NCBI GenBank assembly: GCA_034440635.1
Contig: JAOTON010001946.1
Coordinates: forward strand, 464,001-528,000
Reading direction: 5' to 3'
DNA length: 64,000 nt
Source of the DNA: Lepas anatifera
Lineage: Eukaryota; Arthropoda; Thecostraca; Lepadidae
A model generated the notes under the pieces. It was not told the origin of the DNA. It saw only the letters and a program-made list of their open reading frames with translations, and searched no databases. Positions 34,301-46,000 of this stretch are shown piece by piece (position 1 is the first letter of the stretch; each line of letters starts with the position of its first letter). The translations under genes and the position numbers were made by a program.

Positions 34301-37228
34301 GCGGAGAGCATTTTTCTCCGCAGAAAAGACGTTTTTTACGTTTGACCCTATAACGTTGCTGCTACAGGGTTGAGCATCACGAAAGTCTGGAATCTGACGT
34401 TTGTGATGACGCCGATGACGCTGGTGAAAACCAAAAGTCGATATCTGGTCTGGCTTCCGAGAACGTTTCTCTCCGCAAGACGTTTTACGTTATAACGTTG
34501 CACGTAACGGGACTACGATCATGGAATTCTGGAATCCTTCATTTTCAATGCCAAGGATTATTTTAGTGAAAACCGCAAGTCGCTAGGTGCTCTGGTTGCG
34601 GAGAGCATTTTTCTCCGCAGAAAATACGTTTTTTACGTTTGACCCTATAACGTTGCTGCTACAGGGTTGAGCATGACGAAAGTCTGGAATCTTACGTTTG
34701 TGATGACGCCGATCACGCTGGTGAAAACCAAAAGTCGAGATCTGGTCTGGCTTCCGAGAACGTTTCTCTCCGCAAGACATTTTACGTTATAACGTTGCAC
34801 GTAATGGGACTACGATCATGGAATTCTGGAATCCTTCATTTTCAATGCCAAGGATTATTTTAGTGAAAACCGCAAGTCGCTAGGTGCTCTGGTTGCGGAG
34901 AGCATTTTTCTCCGCAGAAAAGACGTTTTTTACGTTTGACCCTATAACGTTGCTGCTACAGGGTTGAGCATGACGAAAGTCTGGAATCTTACGTTTGTGA
35001 TGACGCCGATCACGCTGGTGAAAACCAAAAGTCGAGATCTGGTCTGGCTTCCGAGAACGTTTCTCTCCGCAAGACCTTTTACGTTATAACGTTGCACGTA
35101 ACGGGACTACGATCATGGAATTATGGAATCCTTCATTTTCAATGCCAAGGATTATTTTAGTGAAAACCGCAAGTCGCTAGGTGCTCTGGTTGCGGAGAGC
35201 ATTTTTCTCCGCAGAAAAGACGTTTTTTACGTTTGACCCTATAACGTTGCTGCTACAGGGTTGAGCATGACGAAAGTCTGGAATCTTACGTTTGTGATGA
35301 CGCCGATCACGTTGGTGAAAACCAAAAGTCGAGATCTGGTCTGGCTTCCGAGAACGTTTCTCTCCGCAAGACGTTTTACGTTATAACGTTGCACGTAACG
35401 GGACTACGATCATGGAATTCTGGAATCCTTCATTTTCAATGCCAAGGATTATTTTAGTGAAAACCGCAAGTCGCTAGGTGCTCTGGTTGCGGAGAGCATT
35501 TTTCTCCGCAGAAAAGACGTTTTTTACGTTTGACCCTATAACGTTGCTATTACAGGGTTGAGCATCACGAAAGTCTGGAATCTTACGTTTGTGATGACGC
35601 CGATGACGCTGGTGAAAACCAAAAGTCGATATCTGGTCTGGTTTCCGAGGACGTATCTCTCCGCAAGACGTTTTACGTTATAACGTTGCACGTAACGGGA
35701 CTACGATCATGGAATTCTGGAATCCTTCATTTTCAATGCCAAGGATTATTTTAGTGAAAACCGCAAGTCGCTAGGTGCTCTGGTTGCGGAGAGCATTTTT
35801 CTCCGCAGAAAAGACGTTTTTTACGTTTGACCCTATAACGTTGCTGCTACAGGGTTGAGCATCACGAAAGTCTGGAATCCTACGTTTGTGATGACGCCGA
35901 TGACGCTGGTGAAAACCAAAAGTCGATATCTGGTCTGGTTTCCGAGGACGTATCTCTCCGCAAGACGTTTTACGTTATAACGTTGCACGTAACGGGACTA
36001 CGATCATGGAATTCTGGAATCCTTCATTTTCAATGCCAAGGATTATTTTAGTGAAAACCGCAAGTCGCTAGGTGCTCTGGTTGCGGAGAGCATTTTTCTC
36101 CGCAGAAAAGACGTTTTTTACGTTTGACCCTATAACGTTGCTGCTACAGGGTTGAGCATCACGAAAGTCTGGAATCCTACGTTTGTGATGACGCCGATGA
36201 CGCTGGTGAAAACCAAAAGTCGAGATCTGGTCTGGCTTCCGAGAACGTTTCTCTCCGCAAGACGTTTTACGTTATAACGTTGCACGTAACGGGACTACGA
36301 CCATGGAATTCTGGAATCCTTCATTTTCAATGCCAAGGATTATTTAAGTGAAAACCGCAAGTCGCTAGGTGCTCTGGTTGCGGAGAGCATTTTTCTCCGC
36401 AGAAAAGACGTTTTTTACGTTTGACCCTATAACGTTGCTGCTACAGGGTTGAGCATCACGAAAGTCTGGATTCTTACGTTTGTGATGACGCCGATCACGC
36501 TGGTGAAAACCAAAAGTCGATATCTGTTCTGGTTTCCGAGGACGTTTCTCTCCGCAAGACGTTTTACGTTATAACGTTGCACGTAACGGGACTACGATCA
36601 TGGAATTCTGGAATCCTTCATTTTCAATGCCAAGGATTATTTTAGTGAAAACCGCAAGTCGCTAGGTGCTCTGGTTGCGGAGAGCATTTCTCTCCGCAGC
36701 GTCGTTTGGCGGAGTCCCGCCAAAATACGCCAATGTGTTACGTTTGACCCTATAACGTTGCAGCTACTTGGTTTAGCACCAATAAAATCTGGAATCTTAC
36801 GTTTGTGATGATGCCGATGACGCTGGTGAAAACCGCAAGTCGATATCTGGTCTGGTTTCCGAGAACGTTTCTCTCCGCAAGACGTTGTACGTTATAGGTA
36901 TAACTTTGTTCCTAAGGGATCTAGGTTCATGAGATTCTGGAATCTTGCAATTCTGGTGGCAAGGAGTATTATAAAAGAAAACCGCGAGTCGCTAGGTGCT
37001 CTGGTTACCGAGAGCATTTTTCTCCGCAGCTTCTCTCCGCAGCAAATTCACGAGTTATTTAACGTTTTACGTTGTAACGTTGCTGTTACTGGACGTAGAG
37101 GGATGAAATTTTGGAATTTCACTAAACAGACAATGGCCATTCTTTTAGTGAAAACCGCAAGCCTCTAGGTGGCCTGGTTGCGAAAAGCATTTTTCTCCGC
37201 AGTTCTAATCCGCAGAAAAGTCACACCC
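31384..37228 (-). repeat. Right inverted arm with about seventeen 297-bp tandem units
   Basis: ACGTTTGACCCTATAACGTT recurs at 31664, 31961, 32258, 32555, 32852, 33149, 33446, 33744, 34041, 34338, 34635, 34932, 35229, 35526, 35823, 36120 and 36417, a period of 297 with at most one or two bases of drift. A variant outer unit follows at 36740. Each unit holds a GCGGAGA/TCTCCGC hairpin and several AACGTT palindromes. At least two subtypes coexist (GATATCTG with TTTCCGAGGACG; GAGATCTG with CTTCCGAGAACG). Confidence 0.93.
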
Positions 37229-37283
37229 AATTTTCAAGCACACAAGGGATGGGCTGGACGGAAAAAGAGTTCACGCTCATTAA

Positions 37284-37733
37284 AGGGAATGTGGCACCTT
37301 GGTCGAATCCTGGAATTTAGTGTAATTAGGCGTACTTTTAGTCAAAAATAATGAAACCACTCATGATTTCTCTGAAAAATGTTCGATAAGCTCAATATTT
37401 TGTTTTTAAAATTACTCCTCTAGGAAAATAAATAAATATCTTCCCGTGGATGCTGTCATGATCTAGCAACCACTACCATTCTTGAAACGCTTCAAGGGCT
37501 TCTATTGGCTGATGCTCATCGTGACGTCAGCATATGTCGTCACACCAGCAGCTCACAACAATGGCCGCCCGGTGGGGGGCTGATGAGGGGGCTGGTGTCA
37601 GGTAAGTTTTAGCTTTTTTCTACGGAAATATCGAGTTCCAAGACAAATGAAATATGGAGTACTGGGTTTTCCGACCTGCTTTACAACTTGGTTATCTCAG
37701 TTAAAATCACGTTGTGAAGGTGCCACATTCCCT
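37284..37733. mobile_element. TTAA-flanked MITE, copy 2
   Basis: A 450-bp element with ends AGGGAATGTGGCACCTT and AAGGTGCCACATTCCCT, flanked by TTAA at 37280-37283 and 37734-37737. It is in reverse orientation relative to copy 1 at 8979-9426. It lies just 46 bases outside the Foldback-like element's target duplication. Confidence 0.8.
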
Positions 37734-37737
37734 TTAA

Positions 37738-38184
37738 ACAACACAACCCTACACAGTACATACACTCTCATCCCCCTGGCCGCTTCTCAGCTAACTTTCA
37801 CAGATTAACCACGCTACAAAGTCGGGGCTCTGACAAAAGTCTACCTTAGGGCTCGCACTATTGGTCCCTCACCACCTTTTTTGGTTCTTTTGGGGGCTTA
37901 TTCCCGTAATGTCGTGCATTGCATGATCCCTGACTCTTTGGCCATTTTTCAGTCATTTCATACTATTCTTGCTTAGCTTTTTTCATTGCAGATGTGGTTT
38001 ATACACTTTGTTTGTTTACACGTATTCGGTTTGTTTTAGGGTTTACGATCTTCGCACCTTTTTACGAGCCTAGGATTATTTCAGCTAATTGCTATCAGTG
38101 GTATATTGACAAGGCAATTCCTTGGACCTTAGTTGTTCTTAGGCTTTATCTTATTTTTCTTACTGGGGTGGGTTTTGGTGGGTC
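37738..38184. other. No gene recognised
   Basis: T-rich unique sequence between two TTAA elements. No exon was seen. Confidence 0.4.
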
Positions 38185-38188
38185 TTAA

Positions 38189-39654
38189 CCCGCGCCCAGG
38201 TGGGCCTCCGAGCCACCTTCGCCCTGGTTGGGTGTGTTTGAACACCCCCTCGAACTCGACCCCTATGCGGGATTAAAAAAAGCGAAGGCTTATGGATAGC
38301 TCATACAGATTCATGAAGAAACTATATCAGTCACTTTTTTGGCTCAGGTCAATATTGATGTCATGATAGGTCAAAGAAGATGGCATTTTGAGTAGAGTTA
38401 TTGGGCTCTAGCATCTGACAGAGTTGAGTTGGAATCCTTTTTAGGCACGATTCGCTTCCTCTCATCACGGAAAATCGAAAGATGTATGATATGACCATAC
38501 TAGGTCAGAACACAAAAATGACCTGACCTCAGGTCAAGCCAAGGTCACTTTTTAACCTAGCATAGTCAATATGCGTATCAATCGACTCGCAATAGCAGTC
38601 CACAGGCACCAATATCAAAATAACAACTTTATCGTCATTTCATGCAAATTTATTGACCCAAGTCTGAAAACTGCTTAAGTAGCCCCAGATGACCTCTCAG
38701 AGGTCACAGGTAAAAATTGCAACATGAACATAGAAATGGGCCCAGGATATCACGATTTGGAGAATATGAAGGTATTCTCAGCTTTAGCTACACAAATAAA
38801 GCCCAATTTCTGTTTTCCTATGTATTTCCAAAGGAGAGGGTTATGGTCCGTACTTGATCTTAGGTCATCGATATGAAAAATCACAGAATATATGTTGTAG
38901 CACTTGGTGGGCCCATTATGGGGTATAAATTTCAATCGGATAGATTCATCCAATTCTTACTTATGCCACCTTAAACATTTTTGGCGGTAAGGTCACTTGA
39001 CCTGCACTGGTGACCTGACCTGGGATGACCCAAACTTAACACGCGCATTGACGGGGGCGGGTACCCCCTCGGGGTTTTCGGAGATAACAGAAAAACGGCG
39101 ACGCGTAGCGCCGCCGTACTTGGCATACCTTTTCCTCATCATTTTTACAACTTCTGTGAAAATTTTAAGGTTAGGTCATCTCAGGTCAGGTCACCAGTAC
39201 AGGTCAAGTGACCCGACCTCAAAAAAAGTTTAAGATAGCATAAGTCGGAGCAGGGTGATCTTTACGTGTTCAGATGTAATGGCCGAAAAACTTAATTTAC
39301 ATGTTATCCCTATGACGGCATGTTTTGACCTCTCGTGACCTTAAATGTGACCTAACAAAAAAATGGTTCGAATATTTTCGATGGAGAAGTGGATGGGCAG
39401 CTCAACGCCGTTTACAGTTTTTCGCTACCTACCGTGGTTCTCGAGATCTTAGGGGGCTGGTACCCGCCCCCCCCGTCAAAGCGAAGGTGGCTCAGACCCC
39501 CGTCAATGCGTGTGTTAAAATTTTGAGGGAAGTTGCGGAATCGATTAAGAATAAGGTTTGCCAAGTACGGCGGCACTTTGCGCCGCCGTCTTGTGGTCCT
39601 ACCGGAAAAAGCCGAGGGGGTGTTCAAATACCCCTCCCCCAACCAAGGTGAGGG
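38189..39654. mobile_element. AGGTCA-rich TTAA element with a nested insertion
   Basis: Flanked by TTAA (38185-38188; 39655-39658). The ends are CCCGCGCCCAGGTGGG and the complement of CCCTCACCTTGGTTGGGG. It matches the copies at 43510-44457 and 62671-63615 along its length, apart from a 475-bp insertion at 39040-39514. It has many AGGTCA/TGACCT hexamers and no coding potential. Confidence 0.75.
39040..39514. mobile_element. Nested TTAA element with perfect ends
   Basis: The ends CACGCGCATTGACGGGGG and its exact complement are flanked by TTAA at 39036-39039 and 39515-39518. The sister element at 44320 has the uninterrupted sequence CAAACTTAATATTTAGAGG at the same place, with a single TTAA. 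That is direct evidence for insertion at TTAA with duplication of those four bases. Confidence 0.85.
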
Positions 39655-39997
39655 TTAACTATCTGATCTAGGTTTATCCTCACTTTTTAAACAATCACCG
39701 TTTATATTTTTTCACCTTATCTTTCCGTTAAGACAGTTTTTAATACAGTAGGTCCAATTTTAGGGAATAAGCTTGCGTATTGCCTCTTATATTCTCTTTT
39801 AGAACTTACTTTTCTTTGCTGTTGCTTCTCACTATACACTTTATGCATTCCCTTTGGACGTGCAGCAGGCATTACTAGAGCTCATCGTAATGACAACACA
39901 CACACTTTGAGGCAACACGGTTGGATATGGATGCTAACGGCGAATTTCAGCCTCAACTTTGTACCAATGCCACGAATGTAAGGTGAATCAGGAATAT

Positions 39998-40338
39998 TGT
40001 CTAACTTAGACAAAGCCTAGCAACGGAAACAACTTTAGAAAACAGCATCAATACAGTTAAATACGAACTCTTGAGGGGCGACAGTTGTGTCGCCACGCTG
40101 CGCACCACAATTGTCTACCATCAGTTCGGAGAGCCTCGGAAGCTGTATCAGATATACGATCAAACACGGTCTGCTGTCTCTATACTTCCTTGTACTGGGG
40201 TGTGCCCTAGCTGGGACTGACCTGTGCCAACTGGCCTCGTGGGATACGGCCCTGAAGGTGCCTGCGCTGCTCCCCGCGGCACTCTACTGTCGGTACCTCA
40301 AATGTCAAAGCCTGCGCAAAGACGTTTGCTGGTAAAAA
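39998..40338 (+). pseudogene. Possible frame-disrupted coding segment, weak MDR-reductase-like start
   Basis: An open plus-strand frame reads KYELLRGDSCVATLRTTIVY followed by HQFGEPRKLYQIYDQ. It then loses sense, while a second frame offset by one base, joined at an AAA run (about 40162), continues GLLSLYFLVLGCALAGTDLC to a TGG-TAA end at 40335. The IVYHQFGEP stretch resembles the first beta strand of medium-chain reductases such as mitochondrial enoyl reductase. The downstream part does not resemble that family, so the similarity may be chance. The region is CpG-rich. No ATG starts the first frame. It could be a pseudogene, an exon with an unnoticed donor, or coincidence. Confidence 0.25.
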
Positions 40339-40365
40339 TAGCTCGGTAGGGCCAACGTCGGCCGG

Positions 40366-40373
40366 TGACGTCA
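40366..40373. promoter_or_regulatory. CRE-like palindrome TGACGTCA
   Basis: A perfect CREB/ATF consensus in a CpG-rich setting, just downstream of the open segment. Similar sites occur near 16149, 19048, 37521 and 44481, so it is not unique here. Confidence 0.3.
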
Positions 40374-40419
40374 CAGCCCGGTTCAGCGTGCCAGGTCGTG
40401 CACGGGCCCTGGAAAATCT

Positions 40420-41027
40420 CTTTGAATGGTTCCAAGTGGTCAGCTGATTGTCTAACTGCTCACCAAAGACTTTGCAATGGATGTCAATATTGAATAACAG
40501 CTGTCACAACTGGTTTATACAGAATAAGCGCCCTGTTTGGTGCCTACCGTTTGTCTAGATCTTGTTTCCTTTTTTATTGGCTCCACATGGAGTTGAGGAC
40601 TGAAGATAGGGACCTTCGGTTTTTCACATATGATTTTAATGTTTTGCATTACAAATGCATCGCTTTGGGCCCCTGTTGTGAAATAGTTAGACTATTTATA
40701 ACCAAAAATGAATATCCGTTTATATCAGTTCATCAAACCATGACGTCATTCCTAAGCTTGGAAAAGCAATATGGCAGTCTTTTCAAGTCGTGCTCTCCGG
40801 AGACACCATTGGCACAGAAGCTTGTTATCTTTTGAATTGTTTAATGTTTTTTGTTTTGTTTTGTAAGAACAGCTCCATACACTAAAATGCATTATCGGCC
40901 AAGTGAGAGAATTAAGTCGTGCAGATTTGGCTCGTTGATAACCGTGATCCCGCATCAGTTGTTTTAGAGACAAGGATAACCAGGCAAGGTTAGAGACAAG
41001 GAATAATACAGGATTTAGAGACAAGGC
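40420..41027. other. No gene recognised
   Basis: Unique AT-rich sequence; no splice-bounded exon. Confidence 0.4.
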
Positions 41028-41031
41028 TTAA

Positions 41032-41818
41032 CCCTCGCCCCCGTACGGGAGGTTTTTAACGCGCGCACTGGAGGGATCACTATAGATCACCATACATCAC
41101 TATGTAGATCACCATAGCCCTTACCCACCCCTCCCAAAAAGCGTTTTTCAGCGATTCTTAGTTTCCGAGATCTTAGGGAGAGGCCTGCCAGACCCCCGTC
41201 CAGTACGCGTTAGTGCGAGACCTTTCTCCAGTACGGGTGTTAAACACCCACCTCGGGCTATTCCGGCGGCACCAAAACACGTCAGCGCGCGCCGCCGTGC
41301 TTGACCCACCTTATCCCTGATCGATTCTGCAACTTTTCCAGCGCATTTTAAGGTTGATTTATCTCAGCTCAAGCCGCCAGCACAGACCAAGCGATCTCAT
41401 TTCCGAAAATGTTTAAGATATCATTATTATCTGCCAATCTATCCACATGAAACTCATATCATATGACGAACCCACCCTGTAATATAAAATATACTCCGGG
41501 ATTTTCCGTATCGATGGCCTAGGGTCAGGTACGGATCATGGTCTTTCTTTTGGAAAGGCATGGGGAAAACGGAAACTGGACGGAAATGACTCTATTTCTG
41601 TAGATACGGCTTAGCACAATTTCCTTTTCTTCAAATCATAGCATCTTAGGCCTCTTTCCAGGATCATGTTGCAAGTTTGGACCTGCGACCTCTGTAGGTG
41701 ATCATGGATCAGGATGTAATTTTGTGAACAATTTTAGGGGTGATTTCTGCTTCTTATAATTTTATTCCTTGAACCTCAAGGGATGGAAAACCTTAAAACT
41801 TTTCCTTATATATACATA

Positions 41819-41868
<50 letters not shown>

Positions 41869-43067
41869 ATATTGATAATTTCCTGTATCACCAATGGTCT
41901 AAAGATATTAGTGTTTCAGCAGCAGAGGAGGGTGAATATCCAGAGTTGGTCGGTTTCTATATCCTCGATTTTCTCACATAGGTGGGGTGGCGGTATATGT
42001 ATACTAGGTAGGGGTGTGGATTTCTACAAAACATTGAGGGTGCCCAAATTTGAAGAAAAAAGTAAATGACCGCCACAGGAAAGAATAAAGCATAATTCAA
42101 TTGTTGTTTTAGCCATCATACAGTCCTTTTTAATTCTGAAAATGATTAACAATGAAATTTAAAGCACATTTTAACACTAAACTAATATTTCATAAGAGGT
42201 GCCCGGGCTCTCACACCCTTATATGGTACTGTTCACTAACCTGGCACCGCCCGGCCTCTTTTCAAACACAGCACCGCCTGGGGTGTGATGGAACCCCCTA
42301 CGATCTCGGGAACCAGAGGTGATACGGAAAAATTAAAACGGTGCTGAAAGCACCTTACCTTCTTCCACTCTGGATCCGAGTTTGAAGCGTATCCGTTGAC
42401 CAGTGGGGTTACAGTGGGCCAAAATGGGTCCAATTTAGACTCATTTAGAAAATTTCTCACACCTCGGGAACCAGAACCTATAATAAAACCATCAGAGTGT
42501 TTTTCTTGACCTAAGGATTCAAATGCTATGTCGGATGACCTTTTAAGGTCAAATTATGACCTAGACTTTAGGTCAAGGTTAAATAATAATCTTTCAAGGT
42601 CATGTTACATACTGTTTGAATCCTTGGGTCATGTTCATTAAAATGATACCAAATTTAGGATTGTATCGTGTTTGGTTCAAAATTTATAGGCACAAACAAC
42701 TTCGCAAACCGTGACCTTTGATGACCTCTGGCGACCTTGGTATCGATCTGACCTTAAAATTGATGACAGCATGCTGATTTATCAAGGACTTTCGAACGAT
42801 GTTTAGAAACTTATCTAACTCTTGTAGAAGCCGAGTTACACTCTTGTTTTGTCATCCTTATTTTAGAAAAAATGGAATTGTTTTACACGAGCTTAGCAAT
42901 GCCGTCACAACTCGTTGAGCTGACCTGCCTGATGTCAATTTTGATCATAAGTTTTCGAATTGATATCCTAGAGGCCTGCAAAGCGACCCGGGTCTCATCT
43001 GAATCGGCTTAGAATCATTTTCGAAAAACCGAGGGGGGTCAGATACCACCATCTAGGCGGGGATGGG
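41032..43067. mobile_element. Composite AGGTCA-rich TTAA element
   Basis: The outer TTAA sites are at 41028-41031 and 43068-43071. The left end is CCCTCGCCCCCGTACGGG and the right end an imperfect complement. Inside, at 41056, a further TTAA followed by CGCGCGCACTGGAGGG marks a nested element whose right end is decayed near 41208. Many AGGTCA/TGACCT motifs are present, with an (AT)n run in the middle. Confidence 0.55.
41822..41865. repeat. (AT)n microsatellite
   Basis: About 22 AT units, preceded by a shorter TATA run. Confidence 0.95.
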
Positions 43068-43509
43068 TTAAGGTCCAAGCAAAAACCCATCACTCTTCGC
43101 AACCGTTCAGCTATCGTTTCCACCATGGAATGGTGGGAACGATTCCATAGTTTCCACTGACATGTACCGTACTATCAAGATTTCACAATGCAACATTTCG
43201 AACATGTTTAAAAACCTAGCCGTTCAAGAGCTACCGCCGCTCGAAATAATTTATCTAACATTGCTTGATGTTCATATGTATCCTCCCCACCCTCGTACCA
43301 AAATTGTCATGCACTTTATTGTTTCGGTCAATACGAACTTATTGGACTGAAAAATTTAGATATACCAAAAAATATCTATATCGTTAAGACTCAACATTTG
43401 CAATACTTGACATGACTTGTCCGGTCATTCGCTCCCCCAGTTCTGACAACTTAGGTATAATTCGAAAGCCAAGTGCTGAACGTCCAAGTCGAATGAAAAA
43501 AGCAAATGA

Positions 43510-44457
43510 CAAACTGGGCCTCCAAGCCATCTTCGCCCTGGTGGGGGTGTTTGAACACCCCCGTCTCACTCGATCCCTATGCGAGATAGCGAAAAAAACG
43601 AAAGCTGGTAGACAGCTCATACAAATTTATGAAGAATCTATATTTGCCACTTTTTGGCTCAGGTCAATATTGAGGTCATGACATGTCAAAGAAGTTGGCT
43701 TTTTGAGCAAAGTTTATGGGCTCTAGCATCTTACAGAGTTAGAATCACTTTATAGGCACCATTCGCTTCCTCTCGTCATGGCAAATCGAATTATGTATAA
43801 TATGACTATACTAGGTCAAAATACAAAAATTACCTCACCTCAGGTCAGGTTAAGGCCACTTTATGTAAGCAATAGCAATCCAAACGCAATGGTATGAAAA
43901 TAAAAGCTGTATCATAATTTCAGGCAAAGTCATTGAGCTAAGTCATAAAACTGCTTAAGTAGCTCCAGATGACCTCTCAGAGCTCACAGGTCGAAAATCG
44001 CAATATAAACCTGGAGAAAGGGACCCAGAAGACTTTGTTTTAGAGCATATGAAGCTATTATCAGCTTTATGTACACAAATACAGCCCAATTTCTGTTTTT
44101 CCCGTCTACTTCTAATGGAGAGGTCATGGTCCGTACTCGACCTTAGGTCATCGATATGAAAAATACTGGAACACATTTGGTAAAACTTAGTGGGGTCATG
44201 ATGTGCCATAAGTTTCAATCCAATACATTCACTCACTCATTTCCTTACTTATGCCACCTTAAACATTTTTTATGTGAGGTCACTTGACCTGCACTGGTGG
44301 CCTGACCTGGGATGACTCAAACTTAATATTTAGAGGAAAGTTGCAAAATCGATCAAGGATAAGTTGTGCCAAGTACGGCGGCGCTTCACGCCGCCGTTTT
44401 TTCGTGCCGCCGGAAAACCCCGAGGGGGGGTTCAAACACCCCCCACCGGGGCGAGGG
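43510..44457. mobile_element. AGGTCA-rich TTAA element, left end truncated
   Basis: Matches the 62671-63615 and 38189-39654 copies throughout. The right end (CACCGGGGCGAGGG) is followed by TTAA at 44458-44461. The left terminus is lost; similarity starts at GGGCCTCCAAGCC. It supplies the empty site for the nested element at 39040. Confidence 0.7.
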
Positions 44458-45221
44458 TTAATAAACAATAACTAGGAACGTGACGTCATCCGGGAGATAA
44501 CAGCAGGGTGTTATAGTATACAAAATATTTTGTTGTGCCTCAAAATAAGAAGCCGGACGATCATGGTTAGACGACAGTGCAGTGACCTCTGGCTGCCTGT
44601 GGGCCGGGTGGCGGCGGCATCGAAAGAATGTGCTAGGGAAGTGGCCCATGCCAAAGGAATACAGTGATCTTAATGCCATTAAAATATACACAACTACTCA
44701 GTCAATTGTTTCGTGTATCCTGTAATTTGCCGTGGACCCTCCTTGTTTGAACGGTCAGAGCTACTTATCCCCCGCCTCAAACAGCCATTTTCTCATTTTA
44801 AATTTCTAGTGTTGCACAAAAAGTCAGCTAATTGTGAATGTCATATGTGCCGTGTGCGTTGTATTGCCAATAAGTGTTTATCAATGAAAAAATAAAAAAG
44901 CTGTATCATTTATCCAGATACCGAAAAATACAAAAGATTCTAAATCGGTACCTGCAATTTTATCTACCAAGCGTATTCACATGCCGAGCTCATTTAATGA
45001 ACTCATACTCATACTTTCCAGTGATATTAACAACGCACACTGCACAAACACCTAACCCATACATCCACCCATGTGCACAGAATGTTTCCTATATTTTTCC
45101 TCCTCTCTCAGTCCAACATCAGGCAGAACGACCACCATTCTCAACATCACACGCGTACGTTTTATAATCCGCCACGCGACCCCTCCCACCGATGCTTGAA
45201 CTTTGCTCCAGCGGCGCCCAG

Positions 45222-45521
45222 CGGCATGACCTTTCTAACCTCTATGCCCCGCGGGCAATCGGCATCCAGCGGAAGGCAGCTGCTGATTGGTGAAGGCGCG
45301 TTCACTTGTATAGCGAAAAATTCAGCGGAACTTTCTCCATGAGCATGATAAAGTTTAAAGCATAAAGCAAGAGATATATAAACATGGTCTTTTTCAAGAG
45401 TTACTAGCCATAGTTTGTCCTTCATTGGCTTGGTTATCTGCACCACCATCCCGTACTCTATGGTATAGTCGAGACAGCGGCAAAGTCAGCATCGGCTAGC
45501 CGGCGGCCGAGTTCGCTGAAG
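45222..45521 (+). promoter_or_regulatory. Possible promoter and first-exon relic, copy 1
   Basis: The best-conserved part of the duplication has two ATTGG CCAAT-type boxes (45288 and 45424) and a TATATAAA-like stretch near 45373-45381. It ends in 48 bases (45474-45521) that align codon by codon with the putative first exon at 53337. Here the ATG has become ACA and the donor is GTCAGG, so this copy would be dead. Confidence 0.28.
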
Positions 45522-45539
45522 TCAGGAGAGTCGCAAGAT

Positions 45540-46000
45540 GGGTTTCTGCTGAGCGACAAGAAGTGGGTCCCAGCCCGATGGTAACCGACAGAAGGAGAGG
45601 AGAGAGACGTAGGTACTTAAAACTAAAACTTAACCGTCGGACAAGTTATAGCAAGTGTAAAGTAATCAGAGCGCTGCCGAAGCAAAACCAGATAATATAT
45701 CAAAAGAGGGAAGCACGTATTGCTTTGTTCCATGTTGTATGGTGAAAATTCACTAAACCTAATTTGGACTCGAACATTTGCGATGTTTTAATGCGTTTCA
45801 CCTTTCATGCATCATACCACGACATTTAAAATTCTAAGGTGGAACCTAAAAGTTACAGGCAACGGATTCTTTTTGTCTAATGAGGGCATTCTTAATCGAT
45901 CCACCATAACAACGTGGATTTTCGAAAACCATTGGGCCCCCAAAACCGAAAACTGCCAACTATTAAGAGAACCATTGTATTATAAACACTGTACAATACA
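45540..46000. other. No gene recognised
   Basis: A segment of copy 1 without a match in copy 2; no exon seen. Confidence 0.35.

Larger units (their letters stand above)
19178..37228. mobile_element. Giant Foldback/Mutator-like element, 18,051 bp
   Basis: The two ends are inverted copies of each other, starting GGGTGTGACTTTTCTGCGGA, and appear identical over about the first 100 bases. They are flanked by a 9-bp direct repeat, AATTTTCAA, at 19169-19177 and 37229-37237. Long terminal inverted repeats built of tandem subrepeats, plus a 9-bp target duplication, are the plan of Drosophila Foldback elements and of long-TIR Mutator-like elements. The left arm is about 2.0 kb, the right about 5.8 kb and the loop about 10.2 kb. 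I find no transposase in the loop, which holds a LINE fragment, GC-rich minisatellites and a nested hAT-like element. Near-identity of the outer ends suggests recent movement or arm-to-arm conversion. The element must depend on a transposase encoded elsewhere. Confidence 0.82.

Noticed and set aside
31664..36740. CRISPR-like array
   Set aside because: The 297-base units are nearly identical throughout with no short-repeat/unique-spacer pattern, the genome is eukaryotic, and the array is one arm of an inverted pair.
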